Source: Vibrio renipiscarius
GTDB taxonomy: Bacteria; Pseudomonadota; Gammaproteobacteria; Enterobacterales; Vibrionaceae
NCBI RefSeq assembly: GCF_000827885.1
Contig: NZ_JTKH01000024.1
Coordinates: 248,001 to 312,000, forward strand
Direction: 5' to 3'
Length of the DNA stretch: 64,000 bases
Shown: positions 8,863 through 17,750 of the stretch, piece by piece
Layout of the letters: each line of letters starts with the position of its first letter
Numbering within the stretch: position 1 is the stretch's first letter
The notes under the pieces: model-generated
The model's input: the letters and a program-made list of their open reading frames with translations, nothing else
What the model was told of the DNA's origin: nothing
The model's database searches: none
Made by a program: the position numbers and the translations under genes

Positions 8863-9912
8863 TTAATTAAACTGAATGTTGTAATCAGCTTGGATTTTCG
8901 CTTCACACGTTTTGATTTCTTTCTCAAAACGGTCGATCCATTTTTGGCCTTCAGCACCAGTCGCTTCCAAGAATTCCGCTTTTACAGGGACAGCGGCAGC
9001 AACAAACGCTGCTTTTTCTTCTGCTGTTGGGCTGTAAACTACGCCACCTGATTTTTTGAATTCTTCATACGCCATGTATTCTCTGTGTTTTGGATATGAA
9101 CGTAGGTACTGGTTTTGTGCCGCGATACCATCGATAACCACTTGTTTTAATTCATCTGGGAATGACTTGAATTTCATGTCGTTGAATACCCAAGCGCCGC
9201 CCATGTAACCGTGACCATCAAGGATCATGTAGCCGATACTTTCGTGGAATTTGTTCATGATGATGTCCACGATGCCGTTTTTAGTACCATCAACCATGCC
9301 TGTTGAAAGTGCCGTGTAAACTTCAGGCCATGCGATTGGTGTTGGCGCGCCACCCAGTGATTTAACAAGATCTTGCTGTGTTTTTGCTGGAACGGTACGC
9401 AGTTTCAAACCTTCTACATCTTCTGGCGTTTTCACTTCTTTTTTGGTTGTTGCAATGTTACGCCAGCCGCCTGAATTCGATACAGCCATTAGACGTACGT
9501 TTGGTGCACGCTTGATCAGCTCGCCACGTACATCAGCAATCAACTGCTCATTATCGTAAACACACTCTGCTACACGGTCATTTGGCAATAAGTACGGAAG
9601 GTCAAATGCGCCAACCGGTTGCCAGAAGCTGCCTAGCTCAGGAATGGTGGTTTGGAAGTAATCGAACATACCCGCTTGAACCCCAGCGATACACTCTTTT
9701 GCGTTTGCACACAATTGGCCTGATGGGTAGATATCCACTTGGATTTGACCGTTAGAACGTGACTCGACATAGTTTTTAAGTACTAGCAACGATTGGTGGT
9801 TGTAGCTGTCTGCTGTGGTAACGTGAGGGATCGTTAGCTTGTAATCAGCAGCGTTCGCAGCGCCTGCTGCAAGCATTGAGGCAGCTGCAAGGCCAAGTAG
9901 AGTTTTCTTCAT
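8863..9912 (-). CDS. TRAP transporter solute-binding protein (DctP family)
   Basis: This 349-residue periplasmic protein has a Sec signal peptide (about 1-21, ending AGAANA) and a DctP-type fold: ADYKLTIPHV at the start, YPSGQL, GLKLRTVPAKTQQDLVKSLGGAPTPIAWPEVYTALSTGMVDG with the conserved Arg expected to bind the anionic group of the ligand. It delivers a sugar acid or sulfonate to the DctQ/DctM membrane subunits, which are not in this window. Being first in the sulfoquinovosidase operon, its ligand is probably sulfoquinovosyl glycerol or sulfoquinovose. That substrate is inferred. Confidence 0.88.
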   Translation of the reverse strand: MKKTLLGLAAASMLAAGAANAADYKLTIPHVTTADSYNHQSLLVLKNYVESRSNGQIQVDIYPSGQLCANAKECIAGVQAGMFDYFQTTIPELGSFWQPVGAFDLPYLLPNDRVAECVYDNEQLIADVRGELIKRAPNVRLMAVSNSGGWRNIATTKKEVKTPEDVEGLKLRTVPAKTQQDLVKSLGGAPTPIAWPEVYTALSTGMVDGTKNGIVDIIMNKFHESIGYMILDGHGYMGGAWVFNDMKFKSFPDELKQVVIDGIAAQNQYLRSYPKHREYMAYEEFKKSGGVVYSPTAEEKAAFVAAAVPVKAEFLEATGAEGQKWIDRFEKEIKTCEAKIQADYNIQFN

Positions 9913-9980
9913 TGTGTTTCCTTATACATTATTGGGTGCGACTCTTTTGTTAGCGTTATAAAAGTAAAGAGCCGTGGATG

Positions 9981-10490
9981 TTAATTTGTTTGAATTTGTA
10001 TTTTTTGTTGTTTTTTTAACCTGAAAATCGTAATACTCAGCATGGTTGCGTTAAATAGGTCATTCATCAAACCACCGTAAGATCCCACTAAGACTGCATT
10101 CACCATCCAAACCAGCGTACACATGAGGAACGCAATTCGCATACGCATCCCTTGAGCAATAAACAAGGCGTAGCAACTGAGTATGGATGCAATGGCCGGC
10201 AGTAAATCTCTTGGTTCTGAATAGAAATAAACACTCATGCCAATTTGAACAATAAGGAACAATAAAAAGACATGCATGCCTTTATATTTGACAGAAACCA
10301 ACGCGCGGAATGAATTGACAAATAAGTTCAACCCAGCAACAAGCGCCCCCAACAATGAATAATGAACCGCAAAAATTAAGCAAGAAAGACAAATAATTCC
10401 TCGCATACGATTATCATTAACCGTTGACGACGCACACAGATTTAAGCCTAACGCTACAAATCCCAGTGCTTGAATTAGAGTCTCATTCAT
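9981..10490 (-). CDS. YgjV-family inner membrane protein
   Basis: This is a 170-residue membrane protein with about five or six hydrophobic segments, resembling the YgjV (Imp-YgjV) family of unknown function. I choose the ATG at 10490 (MNETLIQ) over a TTG seven codons upstream. It lies 68 bp before the TRAP binding-protein gene on the same strand, so it may be the first gene of the sulfosugar operon, and it is divergent from the LysR gene. Its role is unknown. Confidence 0.7.
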   Translation of the reverse strand: MNETLIQALGFVALGLNLCASSTVNDNRMRGIICLSCLIFAVHYSLLGALVAGLNLFVNSFRALVSVKYKGMHVFLLFLIVQIGMSVYFYSEPRDLLPAIASILSCYALFIAQGMRMRIAFLMCTLVWMVNAVLVGSYGGLMNDLFNATMLSITIFRLKKQQKIQIQTN

Positions 10491-10693
10491 AAGTTGGTTA
10501 CTTCGCTGCAAGACGAAAATTCAAATTTGACTCTCCATTCTGCTTAGCAAAAAGGTCAGTCCTGAGTTCCAAATAAATCCATAAAACTTAAATAAAATGT
10601 AATAATATGTCACATTTCTTACATGCAACGACTATAAAACACATATTCGATTAGTTATAATGAATAAAATTCAGTTTTCGATTCCAAAATAGA

Positions 10694-11563
10694 ATGGATA
10701 TAGACTTACTTCGCACTTTTTGCTTACTGGCCGAATATAAGAACTTTCGTGTGACGTCTGAGCACCTCTACATCACACAATCAGCACTAACAAAAAAAAT
10801 TCAACGTCTTGAAGAACACCTAAAAGTGGCATTATTTGATCGCGGACGGCACGGTGCGGAGCTCACTCCAATGGGCAAAGTATTGCTACCGGAAGCAAAA
10901 CGCGTACTAAAAGGGTTTGAATCGTTTCAAACGTTAGCCGCATTTGTGGCGGAAGGGACATCGGGGCATTTAAATATCGGTTTTGGGATCTCTTCTTTTC
11001 ATGAAGCGCCCAACTATATCGCCAAATTTAAACAAGATAATCCGAATGTGCATGTGACATTAAATGACTACCCCTCGCATCAACTCGTCGAAGAGCTATT
11101 ATTGGGCAATCTTCAATTAGGCTTCGACCGATTGCCGGTTGACCCGCCCTTAACCGCGATCCCACTGTTTTCCGATCGGCTGGCGATTGCAATTCACGAA
11201 GACGAAACACTCAACTTTGAGAATTTGTGGGGATCATTGAGCCACTATAATTACTTAGAGCTTAGCCGCAGTAAAAACCCAACACTCAACAAACACATCA
11301 CCAATTACCTGTGGGAAGCGAAGCAGCGCCCCGCCGTGATTGAAGAGGCTAACGATATTGTCACGGCGTTGGCTTTGGTGTCTGCGCGTTTGGGTTATAC
11401 GATCATTCCTGCCAGTGTGGCGCGTATTAGCCAACCTCAAATACGTTTCATTCCTTTAGAAGGTGAACATGCAGTTTGGTCTGTGGGTTTATTATGGAAT
11501 GCCGACATTGCCGATCCCGTCCGTGATGCGTTTATAAAGAAGGTGGAAAACCAAGTTGTCTAA
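10694..11563 (+). CDS. LysR-type regulator, divergent from sulfosugar operon
   Basis: This 289-residue LysR regulator has an N-terminal winged helix-turn-helix (MDIDLLRTFCLLAEYKNFRVTSEHL start, SALTKKIQRLEE recognition helix) and a C-terminal periplasmic-binding-like effector domain. It is divergent from ygjV-dctP-yihQ-dhaKL-gldA across 203 bp of AT-rich DNA, the usual layout for a LysR protein controlling its neighbour. I therefore infer it senses a sulfosugar or an intermediate. Known E. coli sulfoglycolysis uses a DeoR-type regulator (CsqR) instead, so this would be a different control system. Confidence 0.85.
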   Translation: MDIDLLRTFCLLAEYKNFRVTSEHLYITQSALTKKIQRLEEHLKVALFDRGRHGAELTPMGKVLLPEAKRVLKGFESFQTLAAFVAEGTSGHLNIGFGISSFHEAPNYIAKFKQDNPNVHVTLNDYPSHQLVEELLLGNLQLGFDRLPVDPPLTAIPLFSDRLAIAIHEDETLNFENLWGSLSHYNYLELSRSKNPTLNKHITNYLWEAKQRPAVIEEANDIVTALALVSARLGYTIIPASVARISQPQIRFIPLEGEHAVWSVGLLWNADIADPVRDAFIKKVENQVV

Positions 11564-11812
11564 CCGCCAGTGGCATAACCACCGGTAGCGGCCCATCCGA
11601 AACTAACGTTCTGGTTGCGTATCTCACCAATATGCAACCCATACCGCCATCCCATTTCTCGCCAAACGCCCCCCTACGATTCCAACTCATATGGAAACAA
11701 TCCTTATACATTTAGGTTATTAATTAATTTTCGTGGCTAATTTATAGTGCCGACCTCGCAAACAAGACCGACTAATGTCGCGTTAATTGCTATCGATAAA
11801 TTAGGAACAACA

Positions 11813-12442
11813 ATGAAAATTTGGGATCTACCCACTCGCCTTTACCACTGGCTACAAGCACTGCTTTTTATCGGATTAATGACCGGCGTAGGCCCGCACC
11901 TTTATTTAGGCTTAGCACTGTTCACATTGATCTTATGGCGGATCGTTTGGGGTTTTATTGGCAGTGATACTAGTCGGTTTCAGCAGTTTCTCTCATCACC
12001 TGCACGTACGATTCGTTATCTACGTGGCAAGGAAACCTCACACGCTGGGCATAACCCGGCAGGATCTTGGATGGTGGTGGCATTGATCAGTGCGATACTG
12101 TTGCAATGTATAACGGGTATGGCGCTAGTGGGTTTATTTGATGATCTCCCTTACGCGGAGCTTCTGTTAAGCGATCAACTTATTGAAGTTTTTCGCACAC
12201 TGCATGGCGCATGTGCCCGCCTGTTAATGGGATTGGTTGCGCTGCACTTGGTTGCGATTCTCGTTTATAAACTGCGCTCAAAACCGTTAGTGATGGCAAT
12301 GCTCACCGGTAAACAAAAAGCCAGTTCCGCCGATAACACACGACCGACTCTGGTGTTTGCTTCAAATAAACGCGCGCTATTTGTGTTCTTTGCTACCGGT
12401 CTTATCACGGTGGCGCTCATGACCAGTGCAGGCATGTTATAA
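11813..12442 (+). CDS. Cytochrome b561-type membrane diheme protein
   Basis: This 209-residue protein starts MKIWDLPTRLYHW, the hallmark start of the bacterial cytochrome b561/cytb family, with an AGGA ribosome site 9 nt upstream; a longer frame from 11747 is not needed. Four main membrane segments carry candidate heme-b His ligands (LYHW, VGPHLY, LHGA, LHLV). It would pass electrons between quinol and periplasmic c-type cytochromes. It is convergent with the cytochrome/copper operon, so it probably belongs to the same redox system although transcribed separately. Confidence 0.85.
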   Translation: MKIWDLPTRLYHWLQALLFIGLMTGVGPHLYLGLALFTLILWRIVWGFIGSDTSRFQQFLSSPARTIRYLRGKETSHAGHNPAGSWMVVALISAILLQCITGMALVGLFDDLPYAELLLSDQLIEVFRTLHGACARLLMGLVALHLVAILVYKLRSKPLVMAMLTGKQKASSADNTRPTLVFASNKRALFVFFATGLITVALMTSAGML

Positions 12443-12487
12443 CCGACGCCCTATTCTTTCTCTATTAACCGCAGAATAGACGCATCC

Positions 12488-12537
12488 TGTCGCGACGCCC
12501 AGACTCTCTGAAAGCCTGGTCATCGCGATAGGATATT
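12488..12537. other. Imperfect inverted repeat between convergent genes
   Basis: TCCTGTCGCGA and TCGCGATAGGA can pair with one mismatch around an inner CCAG/CTGG hairpin. It lies in the 99-bp gap between the convergent cytochrome b and cytochrome c genes and may end transcription from either side, although no T tract is present. Confidence 0.4.
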
Positions 12538-12541
12538 CTCG

Positions 12542-12892
12542 TTATTCACCGGTACTTAATCCATTCGTACTTAATCCATTCGTACTGAGATATTTCGCGA
12601 TTAAACGAATTTCATTATCTGAATAGCTTATCATTGCGACTTCCATTGGAATAAATAACCCATTGCGACGTTTCTTATTTTTAAAGTCGACCATTTGATT
12701 ATAAAGATACAATTCATTCTGACCGCCAATCTTGGGGTACATCGCCATGATCGGTTCATTACCGGTTTGTCCATGACACGTGGCACACCCGCCTTTTCCT
12801 GGGGAAATATAAAGTGCCTTCCCCTGCTCAATATCGGTGACGGCCCAAGCATGGCCGGACAAAAAAATAACCAGAAACGCAAATAGACGCAT
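12542..12892 (-). CDS. Small periplasmic cytochrome c (class I, one heme)
   Basis: This 116-residue protein has a signal peptide (to about residue 17), a single CATCH heme motif in GGCATCHGQTG, and MAMYPKIGGQ plus a later Met (PMEVAMISY) as candidate axial ligands, as in cytochrome c553/c5-like proteins. The C-terminus ends in a duplicated STNGL, from a 15-bp direct repeat in the DNA, which suggests recent slippage. It is the last gene of the operon; its ATG overlaps the TlpA stop by one base (TAATG). It probably shuttles electrons in the periplasm. Confidence 0.85.
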   Translation of the reverse strand: MRLFAFLVIFLSGHAWAVTDIEQGKALYISPGKGGCATCHGQTGNEPIMAMYPKIGGQNELYLYNQMVDFKNKKRRNGLFIPMEVAMISYSDNEIRLIAKYLSTNGLSTNGLSTGE

Positions 12893-13470
12893 TATTGTGC
12901 CCCTTCATTGGTATTGCTTAACGATGCCGATGACTGCGAGAGACAGCTTAACCAATGCGCTAACTCATCAGCCGATTGGTGAAGATAACCCGCGGAGCGA
13001 TAGTGGACTTGGTTATTCACCACAATCAAGGTGGCGGGTAAACCCCGAAATCCCCAACGATCCAATAGCGCATAGTCAGGTTCAATGTTTTTAGGTAAGT
13101 GCTGAATATTGAGTTCATCAAAACGCTTTTGTAAGGCGTCAGCATTGTTACCAAGATGAATCGTCTCGATAGCAAAATCCGCCTGATTGGCGATGCTGTC
13201 TAGCATGGGCAACTCTTTTAAACATGGCGGGCACCAAACGGCCCATAAGTTGACCAGCGTGACCGGTTTATTCGTTTGTTCTGCGCCATGAGATGTGGTC
13301 TGTATTAAATCCGGCAGAGCATCAAACGTTTGAATCACTTGGCCTTCTGCGCTGACTGACGTAAAACCATCAGGCGTTACACATTGCTGGGCGCTCACAA
13401 AGGCACTATTGAAAACACAAACGACCAGCACGAACACGCGCAAAGTCACACCGTGCATCGTGTTATTCAT
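12892..13470 (-). CDS. TlpA/ResA-like thiol-disulfide protein
   Basis: This is an exported thioredoxin-fold protein of 192 residues from the ATG at 13470 (MNNTMHG), which overlaps the SCO stop codon; a start eight codons upstream is possible. The active site is WCPPC in NLWAVWCPPCLKELP and the cis-Pro is in GLPATLIVV. Such proteins reduce apocytochrome CXXCH cysteines or copper-site cysteines. Its place between SCO and cytochrome c genes fits heme or copper-centre assembly for this operon. Confidence 0.85.
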   Translation of the reverse strand: MNNTMHGVTLRVFVLVVCVFNSAFVSAQQCVTPDGFTSVSAEGQVIQTFDALPDLIQTTSHGAEQTNKPVTLVNLWAVWCPPCLKELPMLDSIANQADFAIETIHLGNNADALQKRFDELNIQHLPKNIEPDYALLDRWGFRGLPATLIVVNNQVHYRSAGYLHQSADELAHWLSCLSQSSASLSNTNEGAQ

Positions 13471-14116
13471 TGAGGAGCGCCTTAATGCTTTCACTGATGT
13501 TCACCCCGCCTTCACCATAACCAAACACATCAATCAGCTCACGATTTGGGCCATAGAAATAGATGTACGCCGAATGGTAAACCTCATACCGATCCGGCAG
13601 TGGCGGATAGATAGGCTTGCCTTCAAGGCTGTAGCCGTAAGTGGCTTTTAAGTTTTTGGCGGCGAGTTTAATTTGCGCTTGCGTTCCGGTTAGCCCGACC
13701 ATTTTGGGATCAAAATATTTGACGTATAAATCGATATTTTCCACCGAATCGCGTTTCGGATCGACCGAGATAAAAATGGGCACAACCTGTTTCGCTTGCT
13801 CACCTAATTGATTCACCGCGGTTGCGAGATCAATCACGGTGGTCGGGCAAACATCCGGGCAACTGGTGTATCCCACCCCAATTAACAAGTATTTATCCGG
13901 CCAATTCTGCTCAGTGACCTGACCGAGATGATGATCTTGCAGTTCAAATTGCAGCGGTTTGGCAGACAGTGAGAAACTGATCGCCATCCACAACATCCCA
14001 GTATATTTGAGGGTATTCGCTAACCGAGGCATCCTCACGGCGGTGATGACTCGCATTGCGCTGTGCATGATTGTCTTCACGGCGATAATGGCTTGCGGTG
14101 GTTGTGTGATTTTCAT
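13463..14116 (-). CDS. SCO1/SenC-family copper chaperone
   Basis: This 217-residue protein has a membrane anchor around residues 36-52 and a thioredoxin-like periplasmic domain. The copper-binding CPDVCP motif lies in GVGYTSCPDVCPTTV, and a conserved His is in YEVYHSAYIY. SCO proteins load CuA-type centres or act as thiol reductants in their assembly. An AGGAG sits 5 nt before the ATG. With the PCuAC-type gene at the start of the operon it implies that some partner has a copper centre, but no CuA protein is encoded here. Confidence 0.88.
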   Translation of the reverse strand: MKITQPPQAIIAVKTIMHSAMRVITAVRMPRLANTLKYTGMLWMAISFSLSAKPLQFELQDHHLGQVTEQNWPDKYLLIGVGYTSCPDVCPTTVIDLATAVNQLGEQAKQVVPIFISVDPKRDSVENIDLYVKYFDPKMVGLTGTQAQIKLAAKNLKATYGYSLEGKPIYPPLPDRYEVYHSAYIYFYGPNRELIDVFGYGEGGVNISESIKALLNE

Positions 14117-14168
14117 GATGCTCCTACAAACAAATGAGTGTCGTGGTTGCCAGTCTAGAAAAAGGCAT

Positions 14169-15263
14169 TTAGTGACATACCGTATTGGTAATGCCCATCA
14201 CCAAATGCTGGGGATTTTTTAACCCCGTATCGATATCGGCGCGGCGCTGATTAAATCGGATATCGTAAATCAGTAATTCACTGCGATCTTTCTGCGTTGC
14301 GAACAGGGTTTTAGAATCAGAAACCACGACAACTTCATTCAGCGGTGCGGTGAGTGGCAACTGTGTGATTGGGGTATTTTCGGCCAAAGTGAAGATATTT
14401 AAGCTGTGTGCGCTTTCCACAATCCCGATCGTTTCTAGCCAACCGGTCCGAATCGATTTTGGGCCCCCCTCAATCGTAAACTGATTCACCAACGCTCCTG
14501 ACCAGGTATTAAAAACTTGCACTTGGCCTGCTTCAGAGACAAACACCATATGTTCCGCATCAGAGCTCACATAAGGACGCCAAGGTTCAGAATCCATCGG
14601 ATAAGAATGATAGTGGTCACCACTGAACAAGTCCCATACGTACACGGAGCGACTTAAGTGATCAGAAACCATGGCCAGTCGCGCATCGGGTGATAGCGTG
14701 ATGTCTGAAACATGGCCAGAGCCCAACTGCAAAGAGGCGCGTTTGCCATCATGCGTGCGATAAATGGTGGTTTTGCCACTGTTTGCCTCTGTAATGTAAA
14801 GGTTATAGCCACCGTTATCGTAATTCATACTAAAAGGACTGGTTAACCCATCAATGCTTGTCACGTACTCTTGTTGTAGTGGTTTAATTAAGGCAATTTG
14901 GTTATGCAATGCCACCGCTAACTCAGCGCCATCGGCATGAAATGTTATCTGGCTCGGCACGCCTGCCACCGTCATTTCCGAGTGCGTGTGCTTAATCAAA
15001 TCATAGCTGTACACTTTGGCGGTTTTACCATCGATATACACCAGCAAATCTTGAACATCAGACACCGCCATTTCGGTCGGCTCGGCTTTCAGTTCTATAT
15101 AACCGGCTAATTGGTATTTGAAGGTATCGACAACCGCAACCTGACGGGTGTTTTTTCCGGAAACAAACGCCCAACGAGCCCCGTCATCATAACGTGGTAA
15201 TTCACTGGCAAGCAGTGATGTAGAGATAACAAGATTAACGAACGTGAAGAGAAGTGTTTTCAT
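14169..15263 (-). CDS. Periplasmic YncE-like beta-propeller protein
   Basis: This 364-residue protein, from the ATG at 15263 (MKTLLFTFV, signal peptide ending near LLAS), is built of repeated 40-45-residue units such as GHVSDITLSPDARLAMVSDH and SYPMDSEPWRPYVSSDAEHM, typical of a seven-bladed propeller. The longer frame from 15320 lacks a signal peptide at its start. Related propellers act as scaffolds or bind heme d1 or copper in denitrification proteins, but I see no specific motif. It lies between the cytochrome-DUF1566 gene and SCO and is likely part of the same periplasmic complex. Confidence 0.75.
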   Translation of the reverse strand: MKTLLFTFVNLVISTSLLASELPRYDDGARWAFVSGKNTRQVAVVDTFKYQLAGYIELKAEPTEMAVSDVQDLLVYIDGKTAKVYSYDLIKHTHSEMTVAGVPSQITFHADGAELAVALHNQIALIKPLQQEYVTSIDGLTSPFSMNYDNGGYNLYITEANSGKTTIYRTHDGKRASLQLGSGHVSDITLSPDARLAMVSDHLSRSVYVWDLFSGDHYHSYPMDSEPWRPYVSSDAEHMVFVSEAGQVQVFNTWSGALVNQFTIEGGPKSIRTGWLETIGIVESAHSLNIFTLAENTPITQLPLTAPLNEVVVVSDSKTLFATQKDRSELLIYDIRFNQRRADIDTGLKNPQHLVMGITNTVCH

Positions 15264-15420
15264 AATGACTCTCTGCGTGACACACAACGTGAGGAAGTGA
15301 GCCTGGCAGTCAATAGGCAAAAGCCACCAAGCTCACTTTTTATTTTATTGCGTCAGTCGATTGAAAGTGCAGGCTGCACTGATACTTCAACTCATAACGC
15401 TTATTACAAGCAATCCAAGT

Positions 15421-15471
15421 AAGGGTTACATCGATACTAAAGGTTACATAGACACTAAGGGTTACGAATAC
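15421..15471. repeat. Three tandem 18-bp repeats at the 3' end of the cytochrome-DUF1566 gene
   Basis: Units aagggttacatcgatact, aaaggttacatagacact and aagggttacgaatac follow each other without gaps. The stop codon of the minus-strand gene lies inside the second and third units, so the array is partly coding and partly in the 190-bp spacer before the propeller gene. Confidence 0.7.
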
Positions 15472-17149
15472 AGCGCGCGTAGTTTGGTGTCTCTTCATTT
15501 AAGCCATAACCTGCACCAACCGCATACCCAACCGCCCAGCGTTGCGTTCCCCCTTTTTTGCCCACCAAGTTGTACATTTCCGGTGGTTGTTTGTTTTTTC
15601 GCGCCGGAAGAGGACGGAAGTTTTGTCTCTCAGTGCCGACTTTGGCAGAGCTTGTCCAGAACAAGTATTTCGATGGCGTATTCGGGAAAAAGGTCTGATC
15701 AATCGATGGGTATACTTTGTTGAAATCCCCAATTGAAATCATTTCTTTAAAGTCCGGTAAGCGCCAATCATCGTAGCCGGCAAAGTTCATCTCTTCACAA
15801 TACTGAATCGAGTCTTCCCAGCTTCGACGTTCAAAATCGATATGTTGTTGCCACATGCGATTGGTGACTTTTTCGGTGACCGTGCCATCGTTGTTATCAA
15901 CCAACGCCAAATTGTGATAAGCCGCATTATTATCAGCTCGCACACAACGCGTCAGCTTTGTTGAGGCGGTATGTTGCCCCATCGTATGTCCATCAGGGAA
16001 GCCAATGTGCCATGCATGATCAGGATGGTTAGACACTGGGAATGTCCAAATGCCCGAACTCTGGCGTGGCATATTCAAGAACGCTTCGGTATCAATCGCA
16101 GGGCGAAACTCGCCAAAGTCTGCAATGGTGTGCAGCTCTTTAATCAATGGATAACGCCAATCGGTATAACCATCCAGTTCCAGATTTTCGCAATACTCTT
16201 TGCCCTCAATAGCCGTCATCCAAATACGCGAAGCATCACGCTCCCACGTCAACTTGGTGTTTTCATCAAAGGTTGTTTTGCCTGATTTTGAAACGGTATA
16301 ACGCGGCTCTGCGCCTTGATAATCGGAATCTTCGCCATGCACGTGAGTAAAGTTTTGGATTTGGCCGGTATCTGGCAACACAAAATCTTTTGGCGCAGGC
16401 ATGCCGATACCAGTAATGAATTCTGTTCGCTCAATTTGTTTGAGTTCTTGGCCCGTCACGTAAGCAATGATGTCTTTGTAGTCGTCTTCATTGTACATTT
16501 TGGCAAACGGGTACATGATCGGCGCATCGCGATTGGTGCGTTTTTCATCACGGTAGTTTTTCAACTGCTCAAACAAGTAGTATGGCATTTGCCCCTTGAA
16601 TGACGGAAAGCGATCATTATTGCTTACCGCTTGTTCACCATGGCAAGCCTTGCAAGACTGATCGTAAATGGCTTTACCGCGCGTCCATGACTCCCCACCC
16701 ACCACATTGGCATCTGGGCTGTATTTCATTTCACGATCACTCAGAACAATCGCCACATCGGCCATCATTTTTGGCGAGAGTAAGTAAACAAACTCTTTCA
16801 TTTGCACCGACAAACCTGAGGTTCGGGTGCCGTCCATATCTGACCATTGGTTATAGATATACTGAGCCGGAAGGCCCGATATTTTCGGGCTGATGGTCTC
16901 AGGCACTTCTTCAACCGCAGGGCGATGACAGCCCATAAAACAGCCTACCGACGCGCGAGTGGCCGCTTGAATCTCCGCGGCACTCAGATCCGAAATCGTG
17001 CGATTGATGGTGTAGTTTTGCAGGCCATTATCCACATCGGGATTATTGAGTTGTGCATTGCTTGGCGTCACCGTGTTTTGTGCCAGTGCAGAGCCCGACA
17101 TCAACGCTGAGCCCACCAGCAGAGAAAGAAGAGAAAACGTATTATTCAT
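15455..17149 (-). CDS. Diheme cytochrome c fused to two DUF1566 (Lcl) domains
   Basis: This 564-residue exported protein (signal peptide to about residue 23) has two CXXCH heme sites, CFMGCH near residue 70 and CKACH near residue 165. The second lies in a class-I cytochrome domain with PSFKGQMPYY and an MYPFAKM Met. Two DUF1566 domains follow (about 280-400 and 410-564), each with WRYPLIKEL/WRLPDFKEM and a pair of Cys for a disulfide. DUF1566 has a C-type-lectin/FGE-like fold of unknown function. The fusion of an electron-transfer module to this domain makes it the best candidate for the catalytic or substrate-binding subunit of the operon. Its start overlaps the NapC stop by 8 bp. Confidence 0.85.
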   Translation of the reverse strand: MNNTFSLLSLLVGSALMSGSALAQNTVTPSNAQLNNPDVDNGLQNYTINRTISDLSAAEIQAATRASVGCFMGCHRPAVEEVPETISPKISGLPAQYIYNQWSDMDGTRTSGLSVQMKEFVYLLSPKMMADVAIVLSDREMKYSPDANVVGGESWTRGKAIYDQSCKACHGEQAVSNNDRFPSFKGQMPYYLFEQLKNYRDEKRTNRDAPIMYPFAKMYNEDDYKDIIAYVTGQELKQIERTEFITGIGMPAPKDFVLPDTGQIQNFTHVHGEDSDYQGAEPRYTVSKSGKTTFDENTKLTWERDASRIWMTAIEGKEYCENLELDGYTDWRYPLIKELHTIADFGEFRPAIDTEAFLNMPRQSSGIWTFPVSNHPDHAWHIGFPDGHTMGQHTASTKLTRCVRADNNAAYHNLALVDNNDGTVTEKVTNRMWQQHIDFERRSWEDSIQYCEEMNFAGYDDWRLPDFKEMISIGDFNKVYPSIDQTFFPNTPSKYLFWTSSAKVGTERQNFRPLPARKNKQPPEMYNLVGKKGGTQRWAVGYAVGAGYGLNEETPNYARCIRNP

Positions 17150-17750
17150 TTTTGAAGGCCTCTTTCGCGTTCATTCGCAATTTGTCTTCCGCGCGCTTTG
17201 CCATATTTTCTTCTAGCTGAGGGTGCGCAATATCGTAGTGGCAACTGGAGCACTTCCACTGTGGGTCGTTATCTTTACGTGCAAAAGCCAAATTATGGGT
17301 CCAGTCGGCCGGCTCACTCTCTTCCGTCGCCAAAAGCGCTCGGCGTTCCAAGTCTTTATGGCAATTCACACAACCTGAATCAAACACATACTCGGTACGC
17401 TTTGGGTGCAACGATTGATAATCGAGCGCCTCCATACCCAATATGTATTCGCCCCATAGGTGACGCATGCCAGATGTCCCTTTGACATACAACTCTTCTA
17501 CCACGTTCGATTTTGGCAAATGACAATCGGTGCATTCCGCAACAAACCCGTGTGAGTTATTGCCGCCATGAACCGAGTTCGCGAACGTCTCAACCATGGG
17601 TTTCATCGTATGGCAAGAGCCACAAAACTCATTCGAACTCAGCGCATGTAGGGCTTCCGTCGCTGGCAAAGCGGCGAGCAACCCCAGCCCGCTGCCAATC
17701 ACCAGCAGCGCGATGATGACTTTACGTTTTACCCCTTGGAAAAACTTCAT
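17142..17750 (-). CDS. NapC/NirT-type tetraheme quinol dehydrogenase
   Basis: This 202-residue protein has an N-terminal membrane anchor (about 10-30) and four CXXCH sites: CGSCH, CTDCH, CVNCH and CSSCH. The MKPMVETFANSVHGG region is typical of the NapC/NirT/CymA family, which oxidises menaquinol or ubiquinol and feeds periplasmic reductases. Start and stop overlap the neighbouring genes, so the operon is tightly coupled. The presence of a NapC protein implies electrons flow out from the quinone pool toward a periplasmic acceptor enzyme. Confidence 0.92.
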   Translation of the reverse strand: MKFFQGVKRKVIIALLVIGSGLGLLAALPATEALHALSSNEFCGSCHTMKPMVETFANSVHGGNNSHGFVAECTDCHLPKSNVVEELYVKGTSGMRHLWGEYILGMEALDYQSLHPKRTEYVFDSGCVNCHKDLERRALLATEESEPADWTHNLAFARKDNDPQWKCSSCHYDIAHPQLEENMAKRAEDKLRMNAKEAFKNE

